Shown: one piece after another, positions 34,785 through 45,820 of the stretch
How positions within the stretch are numbered: the stretch's first letter is position 1
Layout of the letters: every line of letters starts with the position of its first letter
From: Alisma plantago-aquatica
Taxonomy: Eukaryota; Streptophyta; Magnoliopsida; Alismatales; Alismataceae
Direction of reading: 5' to 3'
Assembly (NCBI GenBank): GCA_963693085.1
Contig: OY856412.1
Coordinates: forward strand, 345,016,957 to 345,080,956
DNA: 64,000 nt
Made by a program: the position numbers and the translations under genes
Notes under the pieces: generated by a model
Seen by the model: the letters and a program-made list of their open reading frames with translations, nothing else
Told to the model about the DNA's origin: nothing
The model's database searches: none

Positions 34785-36349
34785 ATGGTATCCCTATTCC
34801 ACATGTTGAGATTGTTTTTGACTATGAGGCCATAGTCGAATTTGAGCTTGGGGTGAGATGGAATAGTTTCTATCTTTCATTTTCCTTTGTTTTTATCATT
34901 TATTGCCTTTTCTTTTATTTTAGCAGTTGTCTTAGATTTTAGGATCCACATGCTATCTAGTGTATCCGTGGATGTCTAATGTAATTTGTCATCTCTATGT
35001 TTTTCACATGGGAGTTATGGGTAAATTTGAAAAAATTTCATATAATTGCAAGCTTGCGTTGTTTGACCTTGAGAACTTAACTTATGAAAATAATTGGGTT
35101 TGTCAACTTTAAAACATAAGACCACAACTGTATACGCCTATGCTTCAAGGGAAGTGGATAGAATTAGATGTTGAGCCTAAACTGACCAAATGGTAATGGG
35201 ACTTTAATCTGAAATATGAGAGAGAAACACCTTGATTTTACACATATTAGTAAGGAGGGACATATAATATCTTCCAATGGTTATGTGAATTAATCTTGTG
35301 ATCTATCCACCTCATCTCATTTACACTCCACCATAAGAATTTGGAGTACTTTACAGTTTGTCATCTCTTGATTTCATATCATATAGATAGGATTGCATTG
35401 TAGTTAGTTTTTACATCTGTTGCATATATGAAGAAAAAAAAAATTGTTGCATTATAGGCATGCATGCACAAATTTTAGAATGCAAGTTAATGTCATTTTA
35501 GTTGCATTTTGCATAATTTTAATCATTTCTTACATGATGTGACTAGCTTCTTCTGAAAATAAGGAACTTGTTTCATACTTTCTGAAAAATAAAATACAAT
35601 GAAAAAATATAGTAGAGATGAGAATAAGCCCAGGAAGAAGATGTGAAAATTTCATCTCATTTCATTAAGCAAAATAAGGTATGAAAAAAAAGAAAGAAAA
35701 AAATAAAAAAATAAAATATAATAATAAGTAAGTGAAGAATAGAAGGACGAAGGCACTTGTTCACATGCATAATAAGAAGAACAAGCACATGTGTAATTTT
35801 GTAGATATTCTGTCTCTCATTGGGATGGAATGATAATGCATGCATCATTCCACCTAAAATGTAAGCATTAGGTCATTTCCATATGCATGAGCATCATATA
35901 GGTCATTTTTATTACTGTTTCATGTCAAATTGTATTGTGCTACTTTTTCTTACATAAACTGCCTATCCCATCCACCCGTTGCTCAAAATGGTAGGCCACC
36001 CGTGATCATCTCCTCACTTTTGTATTTAAGGAGATCTGCTTCCATATATATGGTAGTTAGGTTATGGGCAACATAGATAGGAGATCACAAGATGCACCAA
36101 GCCTGAACCAGAAGATTTTATTATATTAACTGCCTTATTTGATAGTGTTCACCAATCTTGGGGTGGATATCTATTAGGGATGATCATTGTCACCTGTAGG
36201 GGAGTTACCATTCTGTGGTTTGTGAGGGCCAGTATGTGAATGTCTGGTGGGAATCATACGGTCATGTTTTTTGTTATAGTATGTTCTTTAGTTGACCCTT
36301 GCAATTTTATTCTATAATTTTGTTGCTCGAGGATTAACAATGTTTAAGC
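34785..36349 (+). other. Element B 3' non-coding region
   Basis: AT-rich sequence without a convincing ORF, including an A-rich low-complexity stretch (about 35680-35730). It ends in CTCGAGGATTAACAATGTTTAAG, the usual lead-in to the polypurine tract in this group. Confidence 0.6.
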
Positions 36350-36360
36350 TTAGGGGAGTT
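36350..36360 (+). other. Polypurine tract of element B
   Basis: TTAGGGGAGTT directly precedes the 3' LTR start TGATGCAAGG. It is the expected plus-strand priming site. Confidence 0.75.
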
Positions 36361-37949
36361 TGATGCAAGGATTTTGAGTCACTTTTATAGACTAGTTTTA
36401 CATGCATTTTATGTGTTTATTAGTCACATTTGTGGTTAGTATCGCATGATTCACTCTCTTTAGTGTATAATCTAATTTTGCATCAAATCTACTATATTTC
36501 GTCTTTTTGGTTATAAATGATCATATTGAGCAAGGCTAATTTGAATTTATCTTAAATTTCAGGAAAAATGAATATATGAAGTTGTCGATACCATCAACAT
36601 CTGTCGATAGTATTGACTCGGTCACAGTGAGACAACCACAACGAACCAAGATGAGTCGATACCATCGACACTAAAGTCGATGGTAGTGAGATATCTATAG
36701 CGAGCCAGCAGTGAACTGGTCGATACTATCGTCACAAAGTCGATACAATCGACCTCACCAGCTTCAGCGTCGGGTTGGTGATAAAAATGATGCCTAAAGG
36801 TGTCAATACCATCAACACTAAAGTCGATGGTATCAAGTTTGCATCAGTGTGAAACGTCAAAAAAAGGAAGACGGTTCGATACCATCTACCCGCGTCGATG
36901 GTATCGACGCCGTGAGATCAGGTTTTGTTACAGATCACCTCTAATCGGACGGTGGTAATTTTTTAGCGATCTAATGTGGTGCATATACCTAATTACGTTG
37001 GCCCTAAGTGAAAAAGGACATCATTAGTCATTGCACAAGTCTCAAGGAGGAGAGGAGACAAGAACGGAGCCTAGAGCCACACCCCGATCATTCCGAGAGC
37101 TGCAAAAGCAATTTTCCACTACCGAAAGGTTGTAGATCGCTCATTCTACGCCGAGGAATGCCCATATCTCCTTCGTTAAGGGGTTACATCACTTCTATCG
37201 ACGTTTTCTCCATGTTTTCCCTTTCTCTCATCATGTCTTTCCTGGAGATGAACATGCGGGGCTAATCCCCTTTATCTTTAGGACTGGGAGTAGCCCAGGT
37301 GATTGTTGTATGACATTTTTATCATAGTATTTCATAATTTGTCTCTTAAATCCGTGTTATGATTTCGTTTTCACCATTATATCATTATGATTGATCACCC
37401 TATTGATAATCTAATGCCTTTAATTACTTTGAATGAAGAAATAGTAGTTGAAAAAAGACAAAATTCACATTAACTAATAAATCCTTTGAACAAGGTGAGG
37501 TACAGTTAATGGTGGAAACCCAGAGTATGGTCCTCATGCACCTAGTTTAGGGTATATGTTACTACTACCGTGGAACCAACCTAGATTTATGTAGTGAATT
37601 GTATCATGAAAGTGAGCAATTCGGAATACAGGCCACTATCTTGAATGAGAGACGAATTAGGTTAACTGTGTAGGAATTAATACAACGAGAACCTGTGGTG
37701 AAACCGCAATCCTAAAGATAACCATTCAGTTTGATTAAATCAAACATTTAATCGATTGCTCAGTTTTCTTTAATTTTTATTTTCTTTTTCAATCAACTCT
37801 CAAATAATTTTAAATTGGTCTAGCTGATTGCAAGTAGTTAATAGTAGTCTACCAATAATTACGTTTCGCTGAGTTTGACTCGGGCCACACAAAGGCCTAT
37901 ATTACTCTGACGCGTGCACTTGCATTTTATGCACGGTAAATTCGTGTCA
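36361..37949 (+). mobile_element. 3' LTR of element B
   Basis: 1,589 bp, TG...CA. It carries the motif array at 36594-36908 and the uninterrupted form of the element C target site (GTAGTGAATTGTATC near 37592). It ends at GTGTCA, directly before ACGGT, the TSD copy. Confidence 0.92.
36594..36908 (+). promoter_or_regulatory. GTCGATACCATCGAC array, B 3' LTR
   Basis: Counterpart of 15713-16036 with the same five pairs, several with C-to-T changes at CG sites. The TATA-like site found after the array in the 5' LTR is degraded here. Confidence 0.55.
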
Positions 37950-37954
37950 ACGGT

Positions 37955-38992
37955 CTCACAACATAATCACTGGCATCATACATAATTTCAAATGGGTGAT
38001 CCCAATCGAGAGCTCTAATGATGGGCATTGTCGTAAGAGCTTGTTTCAAGTTATTAAAACTTTTGACACATTAGTTGTCAAAATGGAACTTTGCATCCTT
38101 TAGCAAGAAATTTGTCATCAGCTTGGTTATCTTGGAGAAATCCTTGATAAATCGTCTGTAAAATCCTACATGATCTAGGAACGCACAAACTTCTCTTACA
38201 TTCGTTGGAATAGCAAGTTTGGAAATCACTTCGATTTTTGCTTTGTCTACCTCAATACCTCGGTTGCTGACTCTATGACCAAGGACAATGCCTTCCTTTA
38301 CCATAAAGTGACCGTTCTCCTAATTCAACACAAGGTGTGCTTCTTCACACCGTTTAAGGACAAGGGAGAGGTTCTTTAGGCATGAGTCTTATGAATCTCC
38401 ATGTGTGGAAAAGTCGACCATAATAGTTTCAGTGAGACCAGCGAATATAGCTGCCATGCAATGTTGGAAAGTTGCAGGCGCATTACAGAGACCAAACGAC
38501 ATTCTTCTGAAGGTATATGTTCCAAATGGGCAGGTAAAAGTTGATTTCTCTTGGTCATCTAGATGTATAGGAACTTGATAGAATCCAGAGTAACCATCGA
38601 GATAACAAAATTATTCTTGGTGAGCCAACCTCTCTAAGAGTTGATCAAGAAAGGGCATCAGGAAATGATCTTTTCATGTCACCTTGTTTAACTTCCGGTA
38701 ATCGATACACATCCTCCACCCGGTGATTGTTCGAGTGGGGATGAGTTCGTTGTCTTCATTTCATATCATTGCAGTTCCACCCTTCTTCGGAACAATGTGC
38801 ACAGGACTTACCCATGGTGAATCGGAGATCAGATAGATAATTCATGTCTTGAGCAACTTTATAACTTCAAGGCGGACAACTTCTTTCATATAACTTCGGC
38901 ATATCTTCCATCATGGGGATTTTTTGTATGCATAGTGCTTGACTGACCCTGGTGAGATCACTCATCTTGTAGCCTATGGATTTTCTTCTCTC
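37955..38992 (-). pseudogene. Element A reverse transcriptase and start of RNase H (broken)
   Basis: Minus-sense reading gives RMCIDYRKLNKVT, CYLDGYSGFYQVPIHLDDQE, RRMSFGLCNAPATFQHCMAA, then MVDFSTHGDS, where the catalytic FMDD box should be, so the first Asp is replaced by Val. Then come EGIVLGHRVSNRGIEVDKAK and FYRRFIKDFSKITKLMTNFL. It ends at YDASDYVVRP, where element B inserted. Several stops are present. Confidence 0.9.
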
Positions 38993-39198
38993 TTTTTTTT
39001 GGTGACCGAGAGAACCCACCTCAGGCGATCCGGACATGGTAAACTCTTGAGGCATGAGAGGGTGTGGTCCGGTCACCCCCCTCCCGTGACTAATCAGCGT
39101 GGATTGCCGTTTGCAAAGTGCCTTCGGTGTGGTTCGAACCCAAGTCCTTCATTGGGACTTACCGAGCTCTTACCACCCGGGCTACTATGGTCGTACCA
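38993..39198 (-). mobile_element. SINE in element A
   Basis: 206-bp tRNA-derived SINE, minus strand. A box TAGCCCGGGTGG (39173-39184) and B box GGTTCGAACC (39131-39140) have normal spacing. The 3' end is GGTCACC plus an A-run (T-run 38993-39000 on plus). The 13-bp TSD is ATTTTCTTCTCTC (38980-38992 and 39199-39211). It lies in the protease-RT spacer of A. Confidence 0.85.
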
Positions 39199-39211
39199 AT
39201 TTTCTTCTCTC

Positions 39212-39560
39212 CTTTAATTTCGTCAAGAGTTTGTCTTCATGTTCTGCCGTTAGATCTAAATTTACGATAACTGGGTAGACCTTAAGGTCATCTAGAAACA
39301 CATATTTCAGTCCCTCGGGTAGGGGTTTCATTTCAGGAGCATGTGGTTTCTCACATGTTTCCTCAGTAACATCCACAACTTTGAGTTCCTCAATTTTGGC
39401 TTCAGGGTCTTCTTCAGCAGTATCGAGGTGGAGAACACAACTTTTTTCACTTGTTCGTCAGTTGAACTATCTGCATTTGGATTAGTAAGATCCATTCCTA
39501 AAGGATCTTCTTGTTCATAATCCTCTTAAGGGAGGATTGAGATCTTCTCTATGCACTCAA
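39212..39560 (-). pseudogene. Element A protease-RT linker
   Basis: Contains EMKPLPEGLKYVFLDDLKVY and VNLDLTAEHEDKLLTKLKE, the conserved lead-in to RT, equivalent to 28587-29057 in B. Stops flank it, and the SINE separates it from RT. Confidence 0.8.
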
Positions 39561-39990
39561 TCAAGTATACTTCTTCTTGCGTGTTTGGTTTTCACATACT
39601 TTCAAAAACATTGAACTCAAGAGTTTCTTTACCAAGTCTGAGCAACAATGTTCCTGCCTCAACGTCAATCAGAGCTCTCCCAATGGAGAGGAATGACATC
39701 CAAAGATGAGAGGATATCTAATGTCTTTATATATGTCCATTATGATAAAGTCACAAGGAACATAAGAGTCTTTGCCTACCTTGACAGGGACGTCCTCAAT
39801 GATTCCTAAGGGTAGAGTCAAAGTGTTATCTACAAGTTGTATGGTCATGCCAATTGGGAGAAGCTCAACAAACCGTAGCCTCTTATAAAGGCTAAGTGGA
39901 ATGATGGATATGCTAGCACCAAGATTGGCTAATCCTTTCTTACAAGAAGAATCACCGATATGGCAATAAATCCCAAAAAGATCCTGGATC
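39561..39990 (-). pseudogene. Element A aspartic protease (inactive)
   Basis: The active-site loop reads ANLGASISIIPLSLYKR (near 39900-39925), with Asn instead of the catalytic Asp. The second half reads MTIQLVDNTLTLPLGIIEDV and DIYKDIRYPLIFG. It lies immediately downstream of the gag-protease linker. Confidence 0.8.
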
Positions 39991-40810
39991 TTTCTTCTTC
40001 TTTGGCATCTTACTTTGAATTATGTCTGAAGTGTTTGTTGCTAACTTGACTGTTTCATATTCGTCAGTTATATATTTCCTTGTGAGAAGTGACTTCAAGT
40101 ACTTCGTCCAAGCTGGTATCTCAACCAGTGCATTTAGAAAAGGTATATCAACTTGAAGCTTTTTCATGGCTTCCTTGAACTTATTGAAATGAGTATCAAG
40201 CTTGGTTTTCCTTAAACTAGCAGGGAAAGGGGGATGAGGTTTGTACACTAGAAAATCCAGCTCTCATATTTCTTACTCGGTATCAGTAGGTTTTTCATAA
40301 CTTTCCTTGTCTGTCTTATCAGTAGTTGTTGTCTCTTTTAGTTGAGACTCAGGTATTTTAGAGTCTTGAAAAATCATTGGTTCATCCTCGTATGTAATAA
40401 ACACATGTGTCTTGACAGGAGGATCAGAATAGTCTTTTCCAGACCTGGTGGTGACAGCTTTTAATTGCTCAGGGTGCTTAGGATTTTTCTCTAGTTGACC
40501 AGCAAAGGCTCCAGTAGGTGGTTTCATGCTTGCTGCATGTTGAGCTATTTGTGATTCAATAGCCCTCTAATGGGCTTGCGGGTTAGATATCATGGTTTGT
40601 TGCGATTGTAACATCTTTTCAATGGTTGATAGTTTGTCATCATGAGAGATGGGTCTGACTTGTTGCCCTTGTTGTTGATTTTGGTAAGGGACTTGGTTCG
40701 GATTCTGAAACTAAGAATTGTTCTGGTACTATTTGTAGTTCCTATTTGGGAAATTACCTCTGAAGTTCCCTTGATACCCGAAATTTTGTTGTTGGTTATA
40801 TGAACCAAGT
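39991..40810 (-). pseudogene. Element A gag-protease linker
   Basis: Includes PHPPFPASLRKTKLDTHFNK and QVDIPFLNALVEIPAWTKYL (40120-40230) and an upstream stretch (40273-40527) with PEQLKAVTTRSGKDY, standard in this group. Frames change between the pieces. Confidence 0.75.
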
Positions 40811-40845
40811 TGATGTGAGTTTACTACTCCCAAAGGATTTCCATA

Positions 40846-42110
40846 CTAAAAACTGGGATGGTTCCTACTCTGATTTGGATTGTAATATCCTTGACTAGGT
40901 ATGGTGTTGACAACATTAATATTTTCCATTTGACTATTATCTCTTTGACCATAATTGTTGCTTAGGACAACATTATAGAGAACATTGCAAGACAAAGTAG
41001 AGTGATCAGTGCCTTTGCATGCTTCACAGAACAGTGAAGCTGACTTGATCTGCTCTTGTGGTTGTGGGAGTGAATATCTTCTTTCATAGGCGGCAAGGGA
41101 TGATTCAATATGGTCTTGCTTGGCAACTAAGAGTTTGAGGGTTTCCACGACAGACTTGTATTATGAAACAATTTCATCCATAGCTACCTTCAACACTCCT
41201 TTACCTACAGATCTATCCCAATTGGCTTGATTTTCAGCTCCAAGGGTGACAACCTTCCATGCGCTATCATAACTCTGACGCATGAAGTTTCCTCTGGATG
41301 AGGAGTCTAAAAATCTCTTGATATCATCATCCACACCCCAATAGAAGATCTCAATGAGTTGATTCTTAGGAATACCATGGTGTGGACACTTGTGTAGCAG
41401 CTCTTTGTCTCTATCCCATGCTTCAGCAAGGGTTTCTCCAGGGGCTTGAGTGAACATTGTTATTTGTCCCTTAATTTCATAGGTCAGAGAAGGAGGATAG
41501 AACTTTTCCAGAAAAACATTTTGAAGTTGTTCCCTAGTGGTGATAGGTTCACATTACAAGGAATTGTACCAACTTATAGCTCTATGAACAAGAGAATACT
41601 TGAAGAGACAGAGTTGAATGACAACGTCGGACAATCCATTTTCCTTCGTCAAAGCACATAGATCTATAAACCTTAGAAGATGTTCCTGACTATCTCCTCC
41701 TTGCTTGCCATAGAATGGGCTGTTTTAAAGCAATGTGATCCAATGTGCCCTTATCTCAAAATTGGCAGCATTGATGGGAGGAGGTTGTACTGGATGATGA
41801 ACATCAACATCTTTAGGGATTGAGAACTCCCTAAGGTCCTTCTGTAATTCTGTTGCTCGCGCTGCTTGGATTTCTTCTTAAACTGCAGGTCTAGCTTCTT
41901 ATATGAGCCTTTCTCTTTGTACAGTAAGAGCTTGAGCTACCCTTTGGGCTATTTCCTCCTCTTGAGCCATTCTTTCTTGTTTCTCTCTGTTTTGATGATG
42001 AAAAGTTTTATCTATCTCAGGATCAAAGCTTGTAGTGAGTTTGGGACTGTTCGAGCGGTGCATACACTAGCCTTTGGGGTTACCTGAGATGAAAAGATTT
42101 TTAAAAAGTG
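40846..42110 (-). pseudogene. Element A gag (broken)
   Basis: The gag core is at 41161-41460 (MFTQAPGETLAEAWDRDKEL, CPHHGIPKNQLIEIFYWGVD), with upstream gag sequence readable with stops to about 41900 (SLVHRAISWYNSL). A zinc knuckle of CX2CX4HX4C form (CEACKGTDHSTLSC) is at about 41015-41056. Frameshifts separate N-terminal part, core and knuckle. Confidence 0.85.
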
Positions 42111-42220
42111 AGATAGATTGAGTAGAGTCAAATTCAAGTAGATGATCAATTTTTATCAAAAGAAAAAGCAAAATCCTAGATTAGCATCAAAAGAACTTGA
42201 TTTGACTAATTAATTCTGTT

Positions 42221-42239
42221 GTCCCCGGCAACGACGCCA
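42221..42239 (-). other. Primer binding site of element A
   Basis: TGGCGTCGTTGCCGGGGAC in minus sense, one change from the tRNA-Asp-type site used by Athila/Tat elements. Five bases separate it from the LTR end at 42245. Confidence 0.9.
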
Positions 42240-43016
42240 GAATTTGACGTGAAATATTATCACACTAACAAACTCACTCAGGGTTGAAACCCCTGAGCTT
42301 TTACCAAAACCTTGTGCAATAATACCACCCGCAGGTGGACGGGTCTTATCCCAATATAGTTGTGGATCAAATCCTAAGAGACAATGTTTTTAAGAATCAT
42401 TGTTAGTTGAATCTATCTCAAGTAAGACTAATATTTAGAATGATTGATTGATTTGAGGTTAATTCAACTAAGTTCAAGAAAGTAAAAAAGTAGAATTTAA
42501 GTTGAGTTAGATTAATGATATGGGATCACTGGGGTGGTCTCGGGTTTCACCACCACTGCATATGCAAACACATCCAAACACATAACATCCAGGCAAGATC
42601 TAACTATTCAAATAGAGCTGCTGCAAAACCCCCCATACGGGCTTTAGGTTTGCGTAAGGGTCACCTTAGGCATCAGATGTCTCGTCACCATCTAGATCAC
42701 ATACTTACGGCTCTGAAGATACAAAATACAATAGAAGTTGAGGCCCTCCCTGAGGGATGTTTAGGCACACAGAAGCATCACCGTAGGCTAGATGTCTCGT
42801 CCCCTCACAGATCATACACTTACGACCTCAAGAAATCCCATTCTATTTCTAGTTTGGTAGTCAACCGCGTTAATCGACATTCTATCCTACATATTGAAGT
42901 TCTCGCAACATAGGAAAGAACAAGGTATAAGCAAGCAGGTGATCAATCTACAAGAAATCATCGACGATTAACAACGAACACTACTACAGAAATAGCATTC
43001 AGTGTCGCTTTTCTGG

Positions 43017-43412
43017 GCGTCGGTTATTAAGGAACACGGACGCCTTATATTAAAGGCGTCGGTTATTTAGAAGAACCGACGTCTATATTCAAAGACCAGC
43101 CAAACACGGGTACCGCTTTGTATACAGCGTCGGTTGTTTATACAAAACCGACGCATAATGTCATCCAATTTTCGAGCAAAAAAAATAATGTCACTTTCGG
43201 CGTCGAGTCTGTAGTTAAAACACCGACGCTTATGTGCGATGGAAATTTGCACAAAAAGTGTCCTTTTCCGCGTCGGTCGTCCTTTAATCACCGACGCTGA
43301 ATGTGGTTCCCGCCAAACATTTTCACGAAAATATCGTCCAAATGGACGTCGGATGTTGCGAACGACCGACGGTAAAGATGTTTAGGCGTCGGTTGTTGTA
43401 AACAACCGACGC
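43017..43412. repeat. CACTA left subterminal repeats
   Basis: Seven pairs of GCGTCGGT and ACCGACGC (some mutated) in about 400 bp, each pair an inverted repeat with a spacer of about 10-16 bp. The best is GCGTCGGTTGTT with AACAACCGACGC around GTA at 43386-43412. In En/Spm, subterminal repeats bind the element-encoded TNPA protein; the same role here is inference. Confidence 0.75.
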
Positions 43413-44440
43413 TATTGGGGAACTTCATAACCTTCGATCGCCCGACTCTTCCCCTTTCTTATGTTTCATTGCTACCCTATTTCCCTATTGCGGCGATTTC
43501 TCCGGCGATTTCTCTGCTGCTGGTACTAGTTTTTCTCTGGCGCTTCTCTCCGACGCTTCTCTCCGGTGCCCCATCTCCGGCGTCCCCTCTCCGGCGCCCC
43601 TCTCCGACGCGTTTCTTCTCTGGCACCCCTGCTGCCCGCCCTGCTGCTCCAACCGCCTGCGCCGCCGCCACGCCTGACAACCGGCGCCGCCGCAACGCCT
43701 GGTGCCCACCTGCCTGCCACGCCTGAGAACCGGCGCCGCCGTACCCCCTTCTCCTTCTCCTCCGCCTGGACGCTGCCTGCTTGCCGCCGCCTGGCCGCCT
43801 GCCTGCCTGCTGCGGCTGACGCTCCTGCTCGTCGGAGTCACTGCCGCTGGTTCTGGAGCTCATCGGCCGCCACCCACGTACTCAACCAGCTCGACCTCAC
43901 CCTACTCTTCTTGCCCAGGTACCTGCAGACCTACCCAGGCGCGAAATTGGTTCTTTATGTGCTGACCTAATCTGCTTGCCTAATCTGCTTGCACGAAATT
44001 GGCTCCCTACTCTGCTTGCTTAATGTGCCTAATCTGCTTTAAGTGGTCCTAATATCATAACATGATAGTTTTATTATATGATTTGTGGCACTTTAGGGTG
44101 TATATACATGCAAATTATATAAGTGATAGATGTTGGATGTTTGTCAAGGTTTCTTGAAGATTGAATAAGTGATAGATGCTGGATGTTTATTTATTTCATC
44201 TATCCATGTTGCCTATAGTTTATAACATTGCATTGTGAATTTTTGCATGTTTGAAACTATGAAATTCTTGATTTATTAGATGATATTCAAGAAAACCCTA
44301 GTTTGATGAGCATGTTGTTAATCATGTTAATTATGATTCTTCTATATATTCTGATGTCATTATATAATTATGTGATCCCAACATATTAAATGAATTAGAA
44401 TGATTTCATGAATTATAGGGTTTATATAAGAATGACAACA
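43413..44440 (+). other. CACTA GC-rich leader region
   Basis: The block at 43490-43920 is markedly GC-rich, with CCGCC-type runs and ORFs on both strands. It is followed by AT-rich sequence with no ORF. CAGGTACCTG near 43916 could be a splice donor of a 5' exon. It is most likely promoter and untranslated leader; a captured host fragment is possible. Confidence 0.45.
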
Positions 44441-44521
44441 CATGTATTTGTTGGCCTAGAAACCCGTCCAAGATTTACTCAGTAGGAGTAAATCTTGGAT
44501 AGTCCCCAGTTTGGGACTGTT

Positions 44522-44717
44522 CTTGAACACCTAATCTCACTTAGGATGTAAGTGTATAATGTGTATTGGGTTTTCGAGAAAATTTCGGTAGCATTTCCCC
44601 GTTTGTTCTCTAAGTACATATGTACTTAGAGAACAAACGGGGAAATGCTACCGAAATTTTCTCGAAAACCCAATACACATTATACACTTACATCCTAAGT
44701 GAGATTAGGTGTTCAAG
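44522..44717. repeat. Perfect 196-bp palindrome
   Basis: Two 98-bp arms are exact reverse complements with no spacer, centred between 44619 and 44620 (ACAT|ATGT). Flanking pairs at both outer edges do not match. Direct repeats of TTTGTTGGCCTAGAAACCCG lie on either side (about 44448 and 44769). A smaller hairpin (CCAAGATTTACT with AGTAAATCTTGG) lies at about 44469-44500. Confidence 0.9.
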
Positions 44718-44942
44718 GATGGGATAGGTGGTACACATTTATTATATATAAGATTGACATCAAATGTGTTTGTTGGCCTAGAAACCCGTCCAAGATTGAC
44801 TAATATATACTTGTTTCCTAATATATACTTGTTTAAAAGGTTAACTGATGTTATACAACTTTTTCTGAAAATATATAACATCGTTATATGTACTTACACT
44901 TTGTTAATACTAATATTGTGCAGTCTCTGTCTTCCCATAACA

Positions 44943-45359
44943 ATGACTATGAATTGGGCCTCTATGTCAATGTTAACGTTCCCTATTGAAGAACAATTGG
45001 ACATCATCCTAGATGATCGTTCCTTAAACCAATTGGTCATACCCAAACATTGGCGTTTTCTAAAAGGAAGACACTACATGCCTGGTAAAGTGACCCTAAA
45101 TTTTGGAAATTATTCACATGTAATCGAGGTTGAGTATGATTTGGCGGGAAATCTTGTATCAAAATCCGGTTGGCGTGATTGGATTGGAGAGCTGTATCTG
45201 GTCCGTTGGAATAGGCTTTTTCTCCGTCCCGTTGGTGATAATTCCATCAAAGTTTGGATAACCAACAACAACTACGAGACCCTCGATCATCTTCTGCGGT
45301 ATGAGCGCACGGCGTCGGATATCATCTATGAGGAATCGGAATCTGAATCTGAGGCGTGA
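44943..45359 (+). CDS. Putative B3-like DNA-binding protein of the CACTA element
   Basis: 138 aa from the first ATG after a likely splice acceptor (TTGTGCAG at about 44917-44924); the open frame extends upstream to 44709. Residues about 30-110 follow the B3 pattern: IPKHWRFLKG, then MPGKVTLNFGNYSHVIEVEY, G-NLVSKSGWRDWIG, LYLVRWNRLFLRPVGDNSIK and VWI. B3 domains bind DNA in plant transcription factors such as ARF and REM. The C-terminus is acidic (EESESESEA). It is upstream of TNP2 and on the same strand. In other CACTA elements a separate DNA-binding protein (TNPA) binds the subterminal repeats; a similar role here is a guess. B3 identity is by eye only. Confidence 0.5.
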   Translation: MTMNWASMSMLTFPIEEQLDIILDDRSLNQLVIPKHWRFLKGRHYMPGKVTLNFGNYSHVIEVEYDLAGNLVSKSGWRDWIGELYLVRWNRLFLRPVGDNSIKVWITNNNYETLDHLLRYERTASDIIYEESESESEA

Positions 45360-45820
45360 TTGGATTGGAGAGCTTCGTGACACAGCTTCATCATCAAAAA
45401 GAAGTTATTGATGCATGCGGGACCATGTTGATGTAGTATTTAGTTGTCTATCTATCTAGACTTGTCTGTATTAATAGTTTTTTTAATTATGCGCATGTTT
45501 AGGGGTACACCAACCCCTTTGTTTAGTTATTGTTATAACTAAAGTGTGTGTTCCCATGAATGGAACTGTAAGTTGCTACATGAATGCTTATAACTGAAGT
45601 GTGTGTTCCCATGAATGTTCCCATTTACATGATTACACTACTATTTTCTCATATTGTCTTGCCTAAAAAAAAATTCTTTTATTGTTTAGTCTATTTTAAT
45701 ACGACATACTGGCTTATATCTTTCTTAATGATGAACTGTAATACGGCATACTTGCTTATATACTTGTTTCCTAATATATACTTGCTTTCCTAATATATAC
45801 TTGCTTTCTCTGATCATAGA

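Larger units (their letters stand above)
15490..37949 (+). mobile_element. Element B: Ty3/gypsy (Athila-type) with extra ORF, nested in A
   Basis: LTRs start TGATGCRAGG/TGATGCGATG and end GTGTCA. The TSD is ACAGT (15485-15489) versus ACGGT (37950-37954), one mismatch. LTR length is 1,589 bp (3') and about 1,587 bp (5', after removing element C). The PBS is a mutated tRNA-Asp site. The 10.2-kb internal region is ordered gag, protease, RT, RNase H, integrase, hairpin, motif array with TATA box, extra Athila-type ORF, 3' non-coding tail, polypurine tract. All ORFs are broken. Confidence 0.9.

Noticed and set aside
38867..39076. 69-aa minus-strand ORF
   Set aside because: It is a chance read-through from RT sequence of element A into the SINE, not a fused protein.
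43415..43970. Overlapping long ORFs on both strands in the GC-rich CACTA block
   Set aside because: Open frames on both strands are expected in high-GC sequence. The translations are Ala/Pro/Arg low complexity without domains.
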